DNA of 15,028 nt from Acidobacteriaceae bacterium (GTDB lineage Bacteria; Acidobacteriota; Terriglobia; Terriglobales; Acidobacteriaceae). This document shows, piece by piece, positions 1 through 6,835 of this stretch (positions are counted from its first letter, which is position 1; each line of letters begins with the position of its first letter). The notes beneath the pieces were generated by a model that saw only the letters and a program-made list of their open reading frames with translations, did not search any database and was not told the origin of the DNA. The translations under genes were made by a program, and so were the position numbers. Where the stretch lies: NCBI GenBank assembly GCA_030049955.1, contig JASIJX010000345.1, forward strand, positions 1 through 15,028, read 5' to 3'.

Positions 1-37
1 CGTCGTCGAGCATGGCGAGGAATTCAGTGCAGGTCAT
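1..37 (-). CDS. Probable anti-sigma factor, N-terminal 12 codons only
   Basis: An ATG on the minus strand opens 6 bases after the stop of the ECF sigma factor gene and stays open to the window edge, reading MTCTEFLAMLDD. Position directly behind an ECF sigma gene, plus a start resembling zinc-finger anti-sigma factors (MTCxEFLxxL...), suggests a cognate anti-sigma factor. Only 12 residues are visible, so the zinc-binding motif and any membrane segment lie outside the window. A GAGG inside the sigma gene's last codons is a weak, rather distant ribosome binding site. The assignment rests mainly on context. Confidence 0.5.
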   Translation of the reverse strand, partial: MTCTEFLAMLDD

Positions 38-43
38 GTTTGT

Positions 44-724
44 TCAGCCTCGCTTTTCTGCCGGCGAGGCGGCGCGTTTCTGGACTTGTTTCTGGGTTAA
101 AGGCGCTGGCTTGGCGCCGGCGCGGAAGTAGCGGCTGAGCCGCTCGCGCAGCTGCAGACGGGCGCGCAGCAGGCGCGATTTGACGGCAGGAACCGAAAGG
201 CCGAGGGCCTCGGCTGTTTCCTCGGTCGAGAGGTTCTCGACGTCGCGCAGAACGAAAACAACGCGGAACCCGCGCGGCAGACCATTGATGGTGCGGCGCA
301 GAATGTCCGACAACTCGGAGTTGTCGTAGTTCTGCTCGGGGTTGGGGGCCCAGTCGGCGAAGTCGCGTGGTACGCTGCCTTCTTCCGTCTGCAGGTCCTC
401 GTCCATCGAGACCGTTTTGCTGGTGCGGCGCTTGCGCAGCCGCATCAAGCTCTCGTTGACCGCTATTCGAACCAACCATGTGTAAAACTTCGCGTTTCCC
501 TGAAACTGGTCGAGCTTCTCGTACGCCTTCAGAAAAGCGTCCTGCATTACATCTTCAGCGTCTTCGCGGTTCTGCGTGATGTGCTGTGCAATCCGGAAGA
601 CCTGCCGCTCATACTTGCGGACCAGAGTATCGTAGGCAGCCAGATCGCCCGCCCGAACCCGCTCGACGAGAGCGAGGTCCGGGTGTTCCCCGGCATCACC
701 TGCAATTGGTTGGATGGTCGACAT
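44..724 (-). CDS. ECF-type RNA polymerase sigma factor (sigma-70 family, RpoE-like)
   Basis: This 226-residue protein directs RNA polymerase to a dedicated promoter set, typically envelope or stress genes. Region sigma-2 is visible at about residues 20-100: an acidic EDAEDVMQDAFLKAYEKL helix, then the FYTWLVRIAVNESLMRLRKR stretch that contacts the -10 element. Region sigma-4 follows at about residues 140-205, with LPRGFRVVFVLRDVENLS and the helix-turn-helix ETAEALGLSVPAVKSRLLRA. The open frame extends upstream to a TTG at 814, but the ATG at 724 (MSTIQP...) is a better start because the extra 30 residues precede any domain. No convincing Shine-Dalgarno is seen for either. The probable anti-sigma gene follows at once; a lytic transglycosylase gene diverges upstream. 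Confidence 0.93.
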   Translation of the reverse strand: MSTIQPIAGDAGEHPDLALVERVRAGDLAAYDTLVRKYERQVFRIAQHITQNREDAEDVMQDAFLKAYEKLDQFQGNAKFYTWLVRIAVNESLMRLRKRRTSKTVSMDEDLQTEEGSVPRDFADWAPNPEQNYDNSELSDILRRTINGLPRGFRVVFVLRDVENLSTEETAEALGLSVPAVKSRLLRARLQLRERLSRYFRAGAKPAPLTQKQVQKRAASPAEKRG

Positions 725-880
725 GGGAGTTGGTTGCGAGAAATCCTCGGGGTTCGTTTCCTGGGTTCCAACCGTCAAAGAATGAGTGTACCGGAGTGGG
801 CTCGGGTCAACCAAACTGGGTCAGGTGCATCCTTTGGGTTAAAGGGCAGGTGCTTCTGGTACGCGTCTGTCAGGCAAAAA

Positions 881-892
881 AGGAATAGAGTG
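881..892 (+). promoter_or_regulatory. Ribosome binding site deciding the GTG start of the lytic transglycosylase
   Basis: AGGA at 881-884 stands 5 bases before a GTG at 890, the best-spaced start. The ATG at 899, three codons later, is 14 bases away and is the alternative. Confidence 0.4.
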
Positions 893-3469
893 AAAATTAT
901 GCAGTCCTTTTCCTCGGGTTTGCCCCAGGATCCAGCTTTGGATTCGGGTGTCTTTACCGGTCGTGTGTTTGCGCGCTTCGGGCGCGGCGCAACGCTGTTT
1001 TGTTGCCTTCTGATAGCGGCGAGTGGCGCGGCGGCGCAGGCGGGCGGCCAGACAACTGCTCAACCGGGTGCTCAGGCGGGCACGGAGACGCACAAGCAGG
1101 CGACGCACAAGCCGGGCACGGCTGCGGCCACAAGCGAAAAGGAGACCGCAGCCAGTCAAGACGCTGGGACGGGAAAACGGACAAGCACGCAACGGACGAA
1201 CACGCATGGGGCGAGCACCCATGAGACAAGCACCCATCGGACAAGCGCGCGGCGGCGGCACGTGCGCCCGCGGGCCAGCAGAGCAGTGCGCAGGGCGAGG
1301 ACGGCGCGGATCCGGCAGGCATTTATTGCCTCGAGCGAACTGCGGCCGATGGCGCAGCAGCTTGCGACGCTGCGCACGCCGGAAGCGTACGCGGGGGTGA
1401 CGGCGTATGCGCACCGGCACACCGGTGATGCGGCCGCGGCGGCGTACCTGGCGCTGGGCCATGCGTATCTGCTGGACCAGCACTACAGCGAAGCGGTTGC
1501 GAACTTCCATGAAGCGCGGGAGGACAGCGGAGAGTTGGCCGACTTTGCCGATTATCTGGCTGCCGAGGCGGAACACGACGCCGGCGACAATGCCGCGGCC
1601 GAGACGCTGCTACATGGCTTTGCCGAGCGTTACCCGGACAGCATTTTTGTGGACCAGGTTCCGGAGCTTGAGGCTACGGTGCTACTGGCGCTGAATAATC
1701 CGGGGTCTGCGCGGGAGGTGCTGGCGGCGGCGGCCGACACCGATGCGGCCGATCGCGTAGGCTACCAGTTGGCCGCGGGGCAAGTGGAATACGCGCTGGG
1801 TGAGCGGGATGCGGCGATCACGGCTTTCAAGCAGCTGTTGCTTGAGCATCCGCTGAGCAGCGAAGCGCAGGAGGCTTTGGCGCGGCTGACAGAGCTGGGG
1901 GCCGAGCAAACGCTGACGGCGACCGAGTTGCGCAGCCTGGGCGATGCCTATTACAACGCCGGGCGGTATAACGAAGCCGCAGACCAGTACCGAGCGCTCC
2001 AGCGTGTGCCAGGCCTGAGCGCAGCCGAGCGCAACAGTTTTGCCGTAGCGCTGGCGGCCTGCGAGCTGAAGCTGAACCGGCTTACACCCGCCGAGGCGCA
2101 GGCGCTGCCGGACACCGACGACGAGAACGGCGCAAGGCGTCTTGACCTGCTGATGGAGTTGGCACGGGATCGCGACGACGAAGCCGACCAGCAGCGGATT
2201 GTTTCCGAGATGGAGGCGCGCTTCCCGCGCAGCCCTTGGCTGGCCGAGGCCCTATATTCGAGCGGGAACATGTACTTGCTGAAGCGCGATTATGCAAACG
2301 CGGTGACGTATTACAGTTACCTGGCTGAGCACTTTCCGCAGCACAAGTACGCGGCGGCTGCGCACTGGCGGGCTGGCTGGCTGAGCTATCGCGAGGGTGA
2401 TTACAAGGCGGCGGCCAAGCTTTTTGACGAACAGATTGAGCGTTACCCGGCGGCAGCCGAGACCGTGAGCGCGCTTTACTGGCGTGGGCGACTGTACGAG
2501 ACCTTGGAGCACTACCCGTCGCTTGCGGCGGCTGATTACCGAGCGATTATTCGCGCGTATCCGCATTATTTTTATGCGCAGATGGCGCGGGTACGACTGG
2601 ACGAACTGGGAAAGCCGGAGCCGGCGGGGTCGGGGCTCTCCACCCCAGCGGGCAAAGACCGCCTGCCGGAGGCCCTGGATCTCGATCATTTTCAGCCGCT
2701 GGTTGAGCCTAAGCTGGTGGACACGTTTCCGGCCGACAGCCCGCACCTGGCGAAGGCGCGATTGCTCGCCAATGCGGGATTGAACGAATACATCGCACAG
2801 GAAATCCAGGCCGATCCGGATTCGGAGTCGTGGAGCGCGTTGGCAGAAGCGCAGATTTACGCCTCGTACGACGAGACCTTTCACGCGCTCCGGTCGATGA
2901 AACGGGCGCTGCCATATGCCTCGATGGCGCCCATCAGTGCGATTCCGCTGGCGTACTGGCGGATTTTGTATCCCGAACCGTGGTGGGATACGATCCGCAC
3001 GGAGGCGGCGAAGAACGATCTGGACCCATACCTGGTGGCGTCGCTGATCCGGCAGGAGTCGGAGTTCAATCCGAATGCAGTTTCCTACGCGAACGCTTGG
3101 GGCCTGATGCAGCTTCTTCCCTCAGTGGGGCGGACGATGGCGCGCGAGGAGGGAATGACCCACTTCCAGACGTTCCAGTTGCTCGACCCGGAGACCAACA
3201 TCAAGCTGGGGACGCGGTATCTGCGGCAGATGATCGACCGCTTTGGGGGCGTGCAGGAGTACGCGCTGGCGGCTTACAACGCCGGCGATAACCGCGTGAC
3301 TGAATGGCAGGCGGCGGGGCCGTACTCGGGGATGGATGAGTTCGTCGAATCGATTCCGTTTACGCAGACGCGCGATTATGTGCAGGCGATTCTGCGCAAT
3401 GTGGAGACGTACCGGGCAATCGACGAGTACGCGCGCACTCAGGCAACGATAAAGACGGCTGCGCGGTGA
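890..3469 (+). CDS. Soluble lytic murein transglycosylase with TPR repeats (Slt family)
   Basis: This protein of 859 residues probably cleaves the MurNAc-GlcNAc bond of peptidoglycan non-hydrolytically in the periplasm, leaving 1,6-anhydro ends. A hydrophobic segment near residues 30-50 (ATLFCCLLIAASGAAAQ) is a signal peptide with an unusually long front part. A Thr/His/Arg-rich low-complexity linker covers roughly residues 52-145. A long run of TPR-like helical repeats follows (for example ALGHAYLLDQHYSEAVANF and YNAGRYNEAADQY), as in the Slt70 superhelix. The C-terminal SLT domain has the catalytic Glu723 in LIRQESEF, then GLMQLLPS and LAAYNAGDNRV, the three family signatures. The frame is open back to 581, but that part overlaps the sigma gene on the other strand, so a start at 890 or 899 is preferred. 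It may be controlled by the divergent sigma factor. Confidence 0.93.
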   Translation: MKIMQSFSSGLPQDPALDSGVFTGRVFARFGRGATLFCCLLIAASGAAAQAGGQTTAQPGAQAGTETHKQATHKPGTAAATSEKETAASQDAGTGKRTSTQRTNTHGASTHETSTHRTSARRRHVRPRASRAVRRARTARIRQAFIASSELRPMAQQLATLRTPEAYAGVTAYAHRHTGDAAAAAYLALGHAYLLDQHYSEAVANFHEAREDSGELADFADYLAAEAEHDAGDNAAAETLLHGFAERYPDSIFVDQVPELEATVLLALNNPGSAREVLAAAADTDAADRVGYQLAAGQVEYALGERDAAITAFKQLLLEHPLSSEAQEALARLTELGAEQTLTATELRSLGDAYYNAGRYNEAADQYRALQRVPGLSAAERNSFAVALAACELKLNRLTPAEAQALPDTDDENGARRLDLLMELARDRDDEADQQRIVSEMEARFPRSPWLAEALYSSGNMYLLKRDYANAVTYYSYLAEHFPQHKYAAAAHWRAGWLSYREGDYKAAAKLFDEQIERYPAAAETVSALYWRGRLYETLEHYPSLAAADYRAIIRAYPHYFYAQMARVRLDELGKPEPAGSGLSTPAGKDRLPEALDLDHFQPLVEPKLVDTFPADSPHLAKARLLANAGLNEYIAQEIQADPDSESWSALAEAQIYASYDETFHALRSMKRALPYASMAPISAIPLAYWRILYPEPWWDTIRTEAAKNDLDPYLVASLIRQESEFNPNAVSYANAWGLMQLLPSVGRTMAREEGMTHFQTFQLLDPETNIKLGTRYLRQMIDRFGGVQEYALAAYNAGDNRVTEWQAAGPYSGMDEFVESIPFTQTRDYVQAILRNVETYRAIDEYARTQATIKTAAR

Positions 3470-3526
3470 GGCGTGGGAGTAATCTTTGGCGATAACCTAT
3501 TTTGATACTGGGAACTGCAATTGTAG

Positions 3527-3555
3527 TTGACATCCCGGTCCGCTGGGGCAACACT
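3527..3555 (+). promoter_or_regulatory. Possible sigma-70 promoter for the zinc-ribbon gene
   Basis: A perfect TTGACA (3527-3532) is followed after 17 bases by AACACT (3550-3555), a poor -10 element matching the consensus at only three positions. It lies about 140 bases before the start at 3696 and faces the right way. Confidence is limited by the -10. Confidence 0.3.
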
Positions 3556-3685
3556 GGCTGCAACCAAATGTACGGGGTCGTGTTGAAGAATAATAGAAAA
3601 GCGGCTCCAGGAAAGCTTTGGGGCCTACGGTAAGAAACAGGGCCGCAGATCTGCGTATGATGCGGCGTTGGCAATCTCACCCGGG

Positions 3686-3690
3686 GGAGG
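3686..3690 (+). promoter_or_regulatory. Ribosome binding site of the zinc-ribbon gene
   Basis: GGAGG lies 5 bases before ATG 3696, which selects this start over in-frame starts further upstream (from 3618). Confidence 0.7.
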
Positions 3691-3695
3691 GCAGG

Positions 3696-3959
3696 ATGTC
3701 AGCCGAGCTCGAGTTTCTTGAAGAGTGGATGCCGGAAAAGATGGATCCCGGCACGGTGTTTGTACTGGATAACCCGTCGAAACTGGGCCAGGCGCAGAAT
3801 CCCTATGTTGCCGTGATGGCGTGCCCGCGATGCGGCACGCTTGGGCTGATCACGCGGCAACAGCTCTACTCGGGCGACGCAATGATCTGTGGCGGGGACG
3901 CCTGTTCAGCCGAGTACCGGCTGGATGGCGAACAGATCTGTTACCGGCCGCTGCAGTAG
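3696..3959 (+). CDS. Small hypothetical protein with a putative zinc ribbon
   Basis: An 87-residue protein of unknown role. The start has an ideal Shine-Dalgarno. The N-terminal half is acidic (AELEFLEEWMPEKMDPGT). The C-terminal half holds two cysteine pairs, CPRCG at residues 43-46 and Cys65-GGDA-Cys70, spaced as in a zinc-ribbon knuckle pair; a fifth cysteine is at 82. There is no signal peptide or membrane helix, so it is probably cytosolic. It stands alone between the transglycosylase and a convergent operon. I do not recognise the family. Zinc binding is inferred from cysteine spacing, and the second pair (CxxxxC) is wider than the usual CxxC. Confidence 0.8.
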   Translation: MSAELEFLEEWMPEKMDPGTVFVLDNPSKLGQAQNPYVAVMACPRCGTLGLITRQQLYSGDAMICGGDACSAEYRLDGEQICYRPLQ

Positions 3960-4051
3960 GGTTAAGGTGCAGTGAGTTAACGGTTAGCGCTCACCCAAAT
4001 GGGCGTCGCGAGTTAGCGGGTTTGTGCGGCCGGATAGTCCATCGCGGGTTT

Positions 4052-4657
4052 TTAATTATCTTGCAGACGGGCACCGGTACGCAGATCGAGGTGGAAAGCG
4101 GTCTCTCGATCGCTGATCATCTCCCATCCCACGCCGTGCAGGATTCCGTTTTCGATCTCGCCAAGCGTGAGGCCTTCGTCAGATAATTTCCCGCTCTCCC
4201 ATGCGTGGCCGTTCGCGCCCCAGGCCAGGATGGAGCGATGACCTACGAATAGCAGCAGCGATTCCGGGGTTGCGGGACGTATTTCCAGTACCGGACGATA
4301 AGCAAGCATGGTGAAGCGCTGCGGGGCAGTCGTGTCGATCAGGTAGGCGTAGCCGCCGGAGACAGCGCAGATTTTTTCCGGTTCCGGAGTGGACCATATG
4401 CCCGTAGGAACGGCGGGATCGCGGAAGCCCAAGGCGCAGGTGGCGAGAAATGGCAGCCCCTCGTGCGGGCGGATCATCAGTTCGAGGGCGCCGCGCTCAA
4501 CCTCATCGGCCTGAGCAGGGTAGACGAAATGGCGCTGCGGGAGGATGGGCGGACGGGCCGGGAGGATCTCGGCTTGCCAGCGGCGAGGAAAGCTTAGATT
4601 GACCGTTGGCTCGCTGATCGCAGCTGGCTGATTCGGCTTTTCCGGCGGGCGGCTCAT
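4052..4657 (-). CDS. Hypothetical protein, translationally coupled to the upstream phosphatase
   Basis: A 201-residue protein that I do not recognise. The ATG at 4657 overlaps the stop of the upstream phosphatase gene (ATGA, 4 bases), which fixes the start and implies coupled translation; the frame is open further upstream but that lies inside the phosphatase gene. No signal peptide or membrane helix is seen. The N-terminus is Pro-rich, followed by probable beta strands such as FTMLAYRPVLEIRPA and SLLLFVGHRSILAWGANG. A Trp/Gly-rich end contains EIENGILHGVGWEMISDRE. The look is of a mostly beta soluble domain. It is convergent with the zinc-ribbon gene across a 92-base gap with no clear terminator. 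Confidence 0.82.
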   Translation of the reverse strand: MSRPPEKPNQPAAISEPTVNLSFPRRWQAEILPARPPILPQRHFVYPAQADEVERGALELMIRPHEGLPFLATCALGFRDPAVPTGIWSTPEPEKICAVSGGYAYLIDTTAPQRFTMLAYRPVLEIRPATPESLLLFVGHRSILAWGANGHAWESGKLSDEGLTLGEIENGILHGVGWEMISDRETAFHLDLRTGARLQDN

Positions 4658-5148
4658 GGTTGCGCTCTGTAGCCGAGTATCCACTCTCGCTGCTCCCGCG
4701 TGTCGGGAACCTGGCAGCCGCGGGCCTCGGCTACAGCCGCAAGAGCTGTCTTCGGCTTCCAGCCCAATTCGATCAACGTGCAGGCGGTCGTGACGGTCGC
4801 GCGGCCGATGCAAGCGCGGCAATGTACGCCAATCGCGTCTCCGTTCCGGAGCCGCTCCGCCAGACCCGCGACGAAGCGGCGGAAACCGGCCTCGTCCGCT
4901 GGAATGCAGATGTCTGGTATCGGGTGGGAGAGGAAATCCAGTCCAGCTTCCCGAGCAGCGGCTGGCTCTTGCGCTAGCTCAAGATAGCGGGCTTCCTCAG
5001 GCTCCAGGAGCGATACCACGGTCTTGATGCCGCTGCGGCGCAGTCGGAGCATCTCGTGCGGCAGCCAATCGCCGCCCCTGGGGCGCAGAATAACTGCCAG
5101 TTGCGCCGGGGGCTTCCCCTCGATCCAGAAAACGTCCTTGGTTGCCAT
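4654..5148 (-). CDS. Dual-specificity-type protein phosphatase (Cys-based PTP fold)
   Basis: A 164-residue cytosolic protein with the catalytic P-loop Cys-x5-Arg: HCRACIGRA, nucleophile Cys110 and phosphate-binding Arg116. A candidate general acid is Asp79 in HPIPDICIP, equivalent to the movable acid loop. The size fits small dual-specificity or atypical tyrosine phosphatases; the substrate (phosphoprotein, lipid or nucleotide) cannot be told. The usual P-loop is HCxAGxGRT, while here the Gly of 'AG' is Cys113 and the Thr is Ala117, giving a Cys-x-x-Cys around the nucleophile. The start MATKDVFW at 5148 is chosen because the 30 upstream residues look non-native; no clear Shine-Dalgarno is seen. 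It lies 58 bases after thiL and overlaps the next gene by ATGA, so all three probably form one operon. Confidence 0.87.
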   Translation of the reverse strand: MATKDVFWIEGKPPAQLAVILRPRGGDWLPHEMLRLRRSGIKTVVSLLEPEEARYLELAQEPAAAREAGLDFLSHPIPDICIPADEAGFRRFVAGLAERLRNGDAIGVHCRACIGRATVTTACTLIELGWKPKTALAAVAEARGCQVPDTREQREWILGYRAQP

Positions 5149-5206
5149 TGTTCGATGATAGCCGCAGATCGGGAACGGCGTTGATAGTAGGGTCCCGGCC
5201 GCGCTG

Positions 5207-6316
5207 TCATGCAAAGTGTTCCCACCCTGCCGGTTCAAGTGGACGCTGGCCGTCCGCTGCGATCAAGGTCATCTGCGGCTTGCCTGCGCGGCGGCGCACA
5301 ATGCGGCCGATCTGCGTTACCGGAATGCCGGCGATTGCGCGTGGGAAATGCACAGTGGCTGGCGCGGTGAAGAGCAGTTCGTAGTCTTCACCACCGTGGA
5401 GCGCGTCATGGAGAGTGGCGCCAAGGGCGATGGGGATTGACCGGGCATCGAGTTCAGCGGAGACGCCCGATTCCTGGCAGAGATGGGCGAGATCGGTGGA
5501 GAGACCGTCGCTGATGTCGATGGCGGATGAGGCTCGGCGGCGGATGAGCCATTGTCCCTGAGCGAGACGAGGAACAGGCCAGAGGTGGGGTTTGAGGATC
5601 GGGTCTGCAATTCTTCCCTCCAGGGTTGAAGCCCCGCCGATTTGCTTGGCCCTTTTATTCCGGCTAGGGCTCGCCCCTTTCATTGCCAGCAGATGGCGGA
5701 GTCCCACCGTCGCGCCGCCGAGGCTGCCGGTGACGTAAAGCAGATGACCTGGTCGCGCGCCAGAGCGCAGCAGAGCCTGGCCGCGCCGGACGGCGCCGAT
5801 TAGGACGATGTCGGCGGCGAAGATGGGCGATTGGGCGAGATCGCCGCCGGCCAGAGGGGTTGCGGTTGCGTCGGCGAGCGCGAGAAAACCGTCGAGGAAG
5901 CGGTCGATCCAGGTTTTTTGCCAGGCTTCTGGCCAAGTTTTTTGCCGGGATTCTCGAGTGCTCTTGCGTGCCTGCCCGTTGCCGACAAGGTCGCGAGGGA
6001 GCGCTATCGAAAGAAACGCGGCCAGCGGGCGCGCGCCCATGGCGGCAAGATCGCTGAGGCCGCGGGCCAGGGTGCGATGGCCGACGGCTTCGGCAGGATG
6101 GCGCTCCAGGAGGAAATGGCGGCCGGCGATCGAGAGATCCGTCGTGACGGCCAGTTCTTCGCCGACGCGCGGGCGAAGTAGAGCGCAATCGTCGCCGATG
6201 CCGAGGCGGAGTTCGGTTCGGCCGACTGAAGAGGCGCGCCGGCGGATGCGGTCGATGAGTACAAGCTCGGCCGGACGTCTTTCAGTCGGGGATCTCACTT
6301 TTTGAGGATATGTCAC
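5207..6316 (-). CDS. thiL: Thiamine-monophosphate kinase ThiL
   Basis: ThiL phosphorylates thiamine monophosphate with ATP to thiamine diphosphate, the active cofactor, in the cytosol. Family landmarks appear in order: LGIGDDCALL (39-47), TTDLSIAGRHF (58-68), RGLSDLAAMGA (85-95), LAGGDLAQSP (155-164), AIDISDGLSTDL (265-276) and LHGGEDYELLFT (306-317). These Asp and Gly residues bind metal and nucleotide in the AIRS/ThiL fold. At 369 residues it is longer than usual (about 320-340) because of two insertions, near residues 111-136 (with a duplicated QKTW unit) and near 212-235 (basic, repeat-like). The GTG start at 6316 has no clear Shine-Dalgarno; a second GTG seven codons in is an alternative. 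It appears to lead the thiL-phosphatase-unknown operon. Confidence 0.93.
   Translation of the reverse strand: MTYPQKVRSPTERRPAELVLIDRIRRRASSVGRTELRLGIGDDCALLRPRVGEELAVTTDLSIAGRHFLLERHPAEAVGHRTLARGLSDLAAMGARPLAAFLSIALPRDLVGNGQARKSTRESRQKTWPEAWQKTWIDRFLDGFLALADATATPLAGGDLAQSPIFAADIVLIGAVRRGQALLRSGARPGHLLYVTGSLGGATVGLRHLLAMKGASPSRNKRAKQIGGASTLEGRIADPILKPHLWPVPRLAQGQWLIRRRASSAIDISDGLSTDLAHLCQESGVSAELDARSIPIALGATLHDALHGGEDYELLFTAPATVHFPRAIAGIPVTQIGRIVRRRAGKPQMTLIAADGQRPLEPAGWEHFA
5612..5683 (-). repeat. Repeat-like in-frame insertion within thiL
   Basis: A basic stretch (KGASPSRNKRAKQIGGASTLEGR) interrupts thiL between LRHLLA and ADPILKP, where most relatives are short. On the plus strand it carries two related 15-mers, GCCCTTTTATTCCGG and GCCCCTTTCATTGCC, resembling palindromic intergenic repeats of acidobacterial genomes. 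The identification as a repeat is an inference. Confidence 0.3.
5909..5946 (-). repeat. 24-base in-frame tandem duplication in thiL
   Basis: CCAGGTTTTTTGCC (5909-5922) recurs 24 bases on as CCAAGTTTTTTGCC (5933-5946). It encodes QKTWPEAWQKTW on the minus strand, an 8-residue duplication just before the usual WxxRFLxGFxxLA segment of ThiL. Confidence 0.6.
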
Positions 6317-6456
6317 GGATGGGACGATGTGGTCGTACCGGCCTGAGAATCGAAGATGTAGGCCCTCCCCCCGGCTCTGACGACAAATTCGTGAAAAATA
6401 TGGTAGTTATGCGATAAGCCTCCCTCTATGTTCGTGTACCGTAAGGACTTACTCAC
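6313..6456 (-). CDS. Possible 47-residue ORF overlapping the thiL start
   Basis: A GTG-started frame of 47 codons ends in a TGA that overlaps the thiL GTG by four bases (GTGA), the arrangement seen in translationally coupled genes. The product starts MSKSLRYTNIEGG (initiator GTG read as Met) and later reads HEFVVRAGGRAYIFDSQA. It matches nothing I recognise. Codon use (TTA, ATA, CAT, ATT) is poorer in GC than thiL, and there is no convincing Shine-Dalgarno, so it may be chance or a remnant of a longer gene. Confidence 0.25.
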   Translation of the reverse strand: MSKSLRYTNIEGGLSHNYHIFHEFVVRAGGRAYIFDSQAGTTTSSHP

Positions 6457-6824
6457 AGCTTCGCTAGAATCAATCACTCACAGACGCCTTGAGGTGAATA
6501 TCAGAGCACCAACAAGCTAAGGGAGGAGAGAGATACGGCGGAAAAACATCTCCGCAACGGGAGAGCATTGTCGCAAATCGACACGAAATCCTACGCAATG
6601 ATGGACAGCTCCGCCGGTACCAAAGTACCTCGAGTGTGGAACAAGTCATTGATATTGCTCAGGATGCGCTTGGAACAAATGCTTGACCGCCCTGGTTCAC
6701 TCTGATAACCTGAAGCAGCCATTTTTCTAAGCAGCAATTGGGTGCATTCTATGCGCCTGTTGGAATTCCTTCGGGTTGTGCCATTCTGTGGTTCCTCGAA
6801 TTGCGAATCTGCGCACATTAGTTT
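6457..6824. other. Non-coding lower-GC stretch upstream of the M23 gene
   Basis: No convincing gene is seen. A 59-codon open stretch on the plus strand (about 6525-6703) has no start, and a 75-codon minus frame (6591-6818) has no family look. A small perfect hairpin, GGTAC-CAAA-GTACC, lies at 6616-6629. A purine run, AAGGGAGGAGAGAG, lies near 6519-6532 but is not followed by a start codon. It may be a long leader or a decayed gene. Confidence 0.4.
6683..6711 (+). promoter_or_regulatory. Weak candidate promoter upstream of the M23 gene
   Basis: TTGACC (6683-6688), 17 bases, then TAACCT (6706-6711), preceded by a TGA reminiscent of an extended -10. It lies about 125 bases before the M23 start. 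The -10 is poor, so this is only a candidate. Confidence 0.2.
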
Positions 6825-6830
6825 GAGAGG
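6825..6830 (+). promoter_or_regulatory. Ribosome binding site of the M23 gene
   Basis: GAGAGG lies 5 bases before ATG 6836. Confidence 0.6.
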
Positions 6831-6835
6831 TCAAA

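Noticed and set aside
24..479. Alternative minus-strand frame of 151 codons
   Set aside because: It overlaps the sigma factor gene in another frame and its product is Arg/Pro/Ala-rich without motifs.
778..812. TTGACC ... TACACT as a promoter for the sigma gene (minus strand)
   Set aside because: The spacer is only about 14 bases, too short for a sigma-70 promoter.
581..889. Upstream extension of the transglycosylase frame
   Set aside because: It lies over the start of the sigma gene, gives no domain or signal peptide, and the GTG/ATG at 890/899 gives a clean leader.
839..1576. Long minus-strand frame opposite the transglycosylase
   Set aside because: Arg/Cys-rich shadow of the GC-rich linker on the other strand.
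2252..2884. 210-codon minus-strand frame
   Set aside because: Shadow of the TPR region; Arg/Val-rich with no family features.
3960..4051. Terminator in the convergent gap after the zinc-ribbon gene
   Set aside because: Only a 4-base CCCA/TGGG pairing and scattered T's were found, not a supportable hairpin.
5664..6188. 174-codon minus-strand frame inside thiL
   Set aside because: Arg/Pro-rich frame shift of thiL, which has conserved motifs throughout.
5808..6305. 165-codon plus-strand frame over thiL
   Set aside because: Antisense shadow, Arg/Ser-rich.
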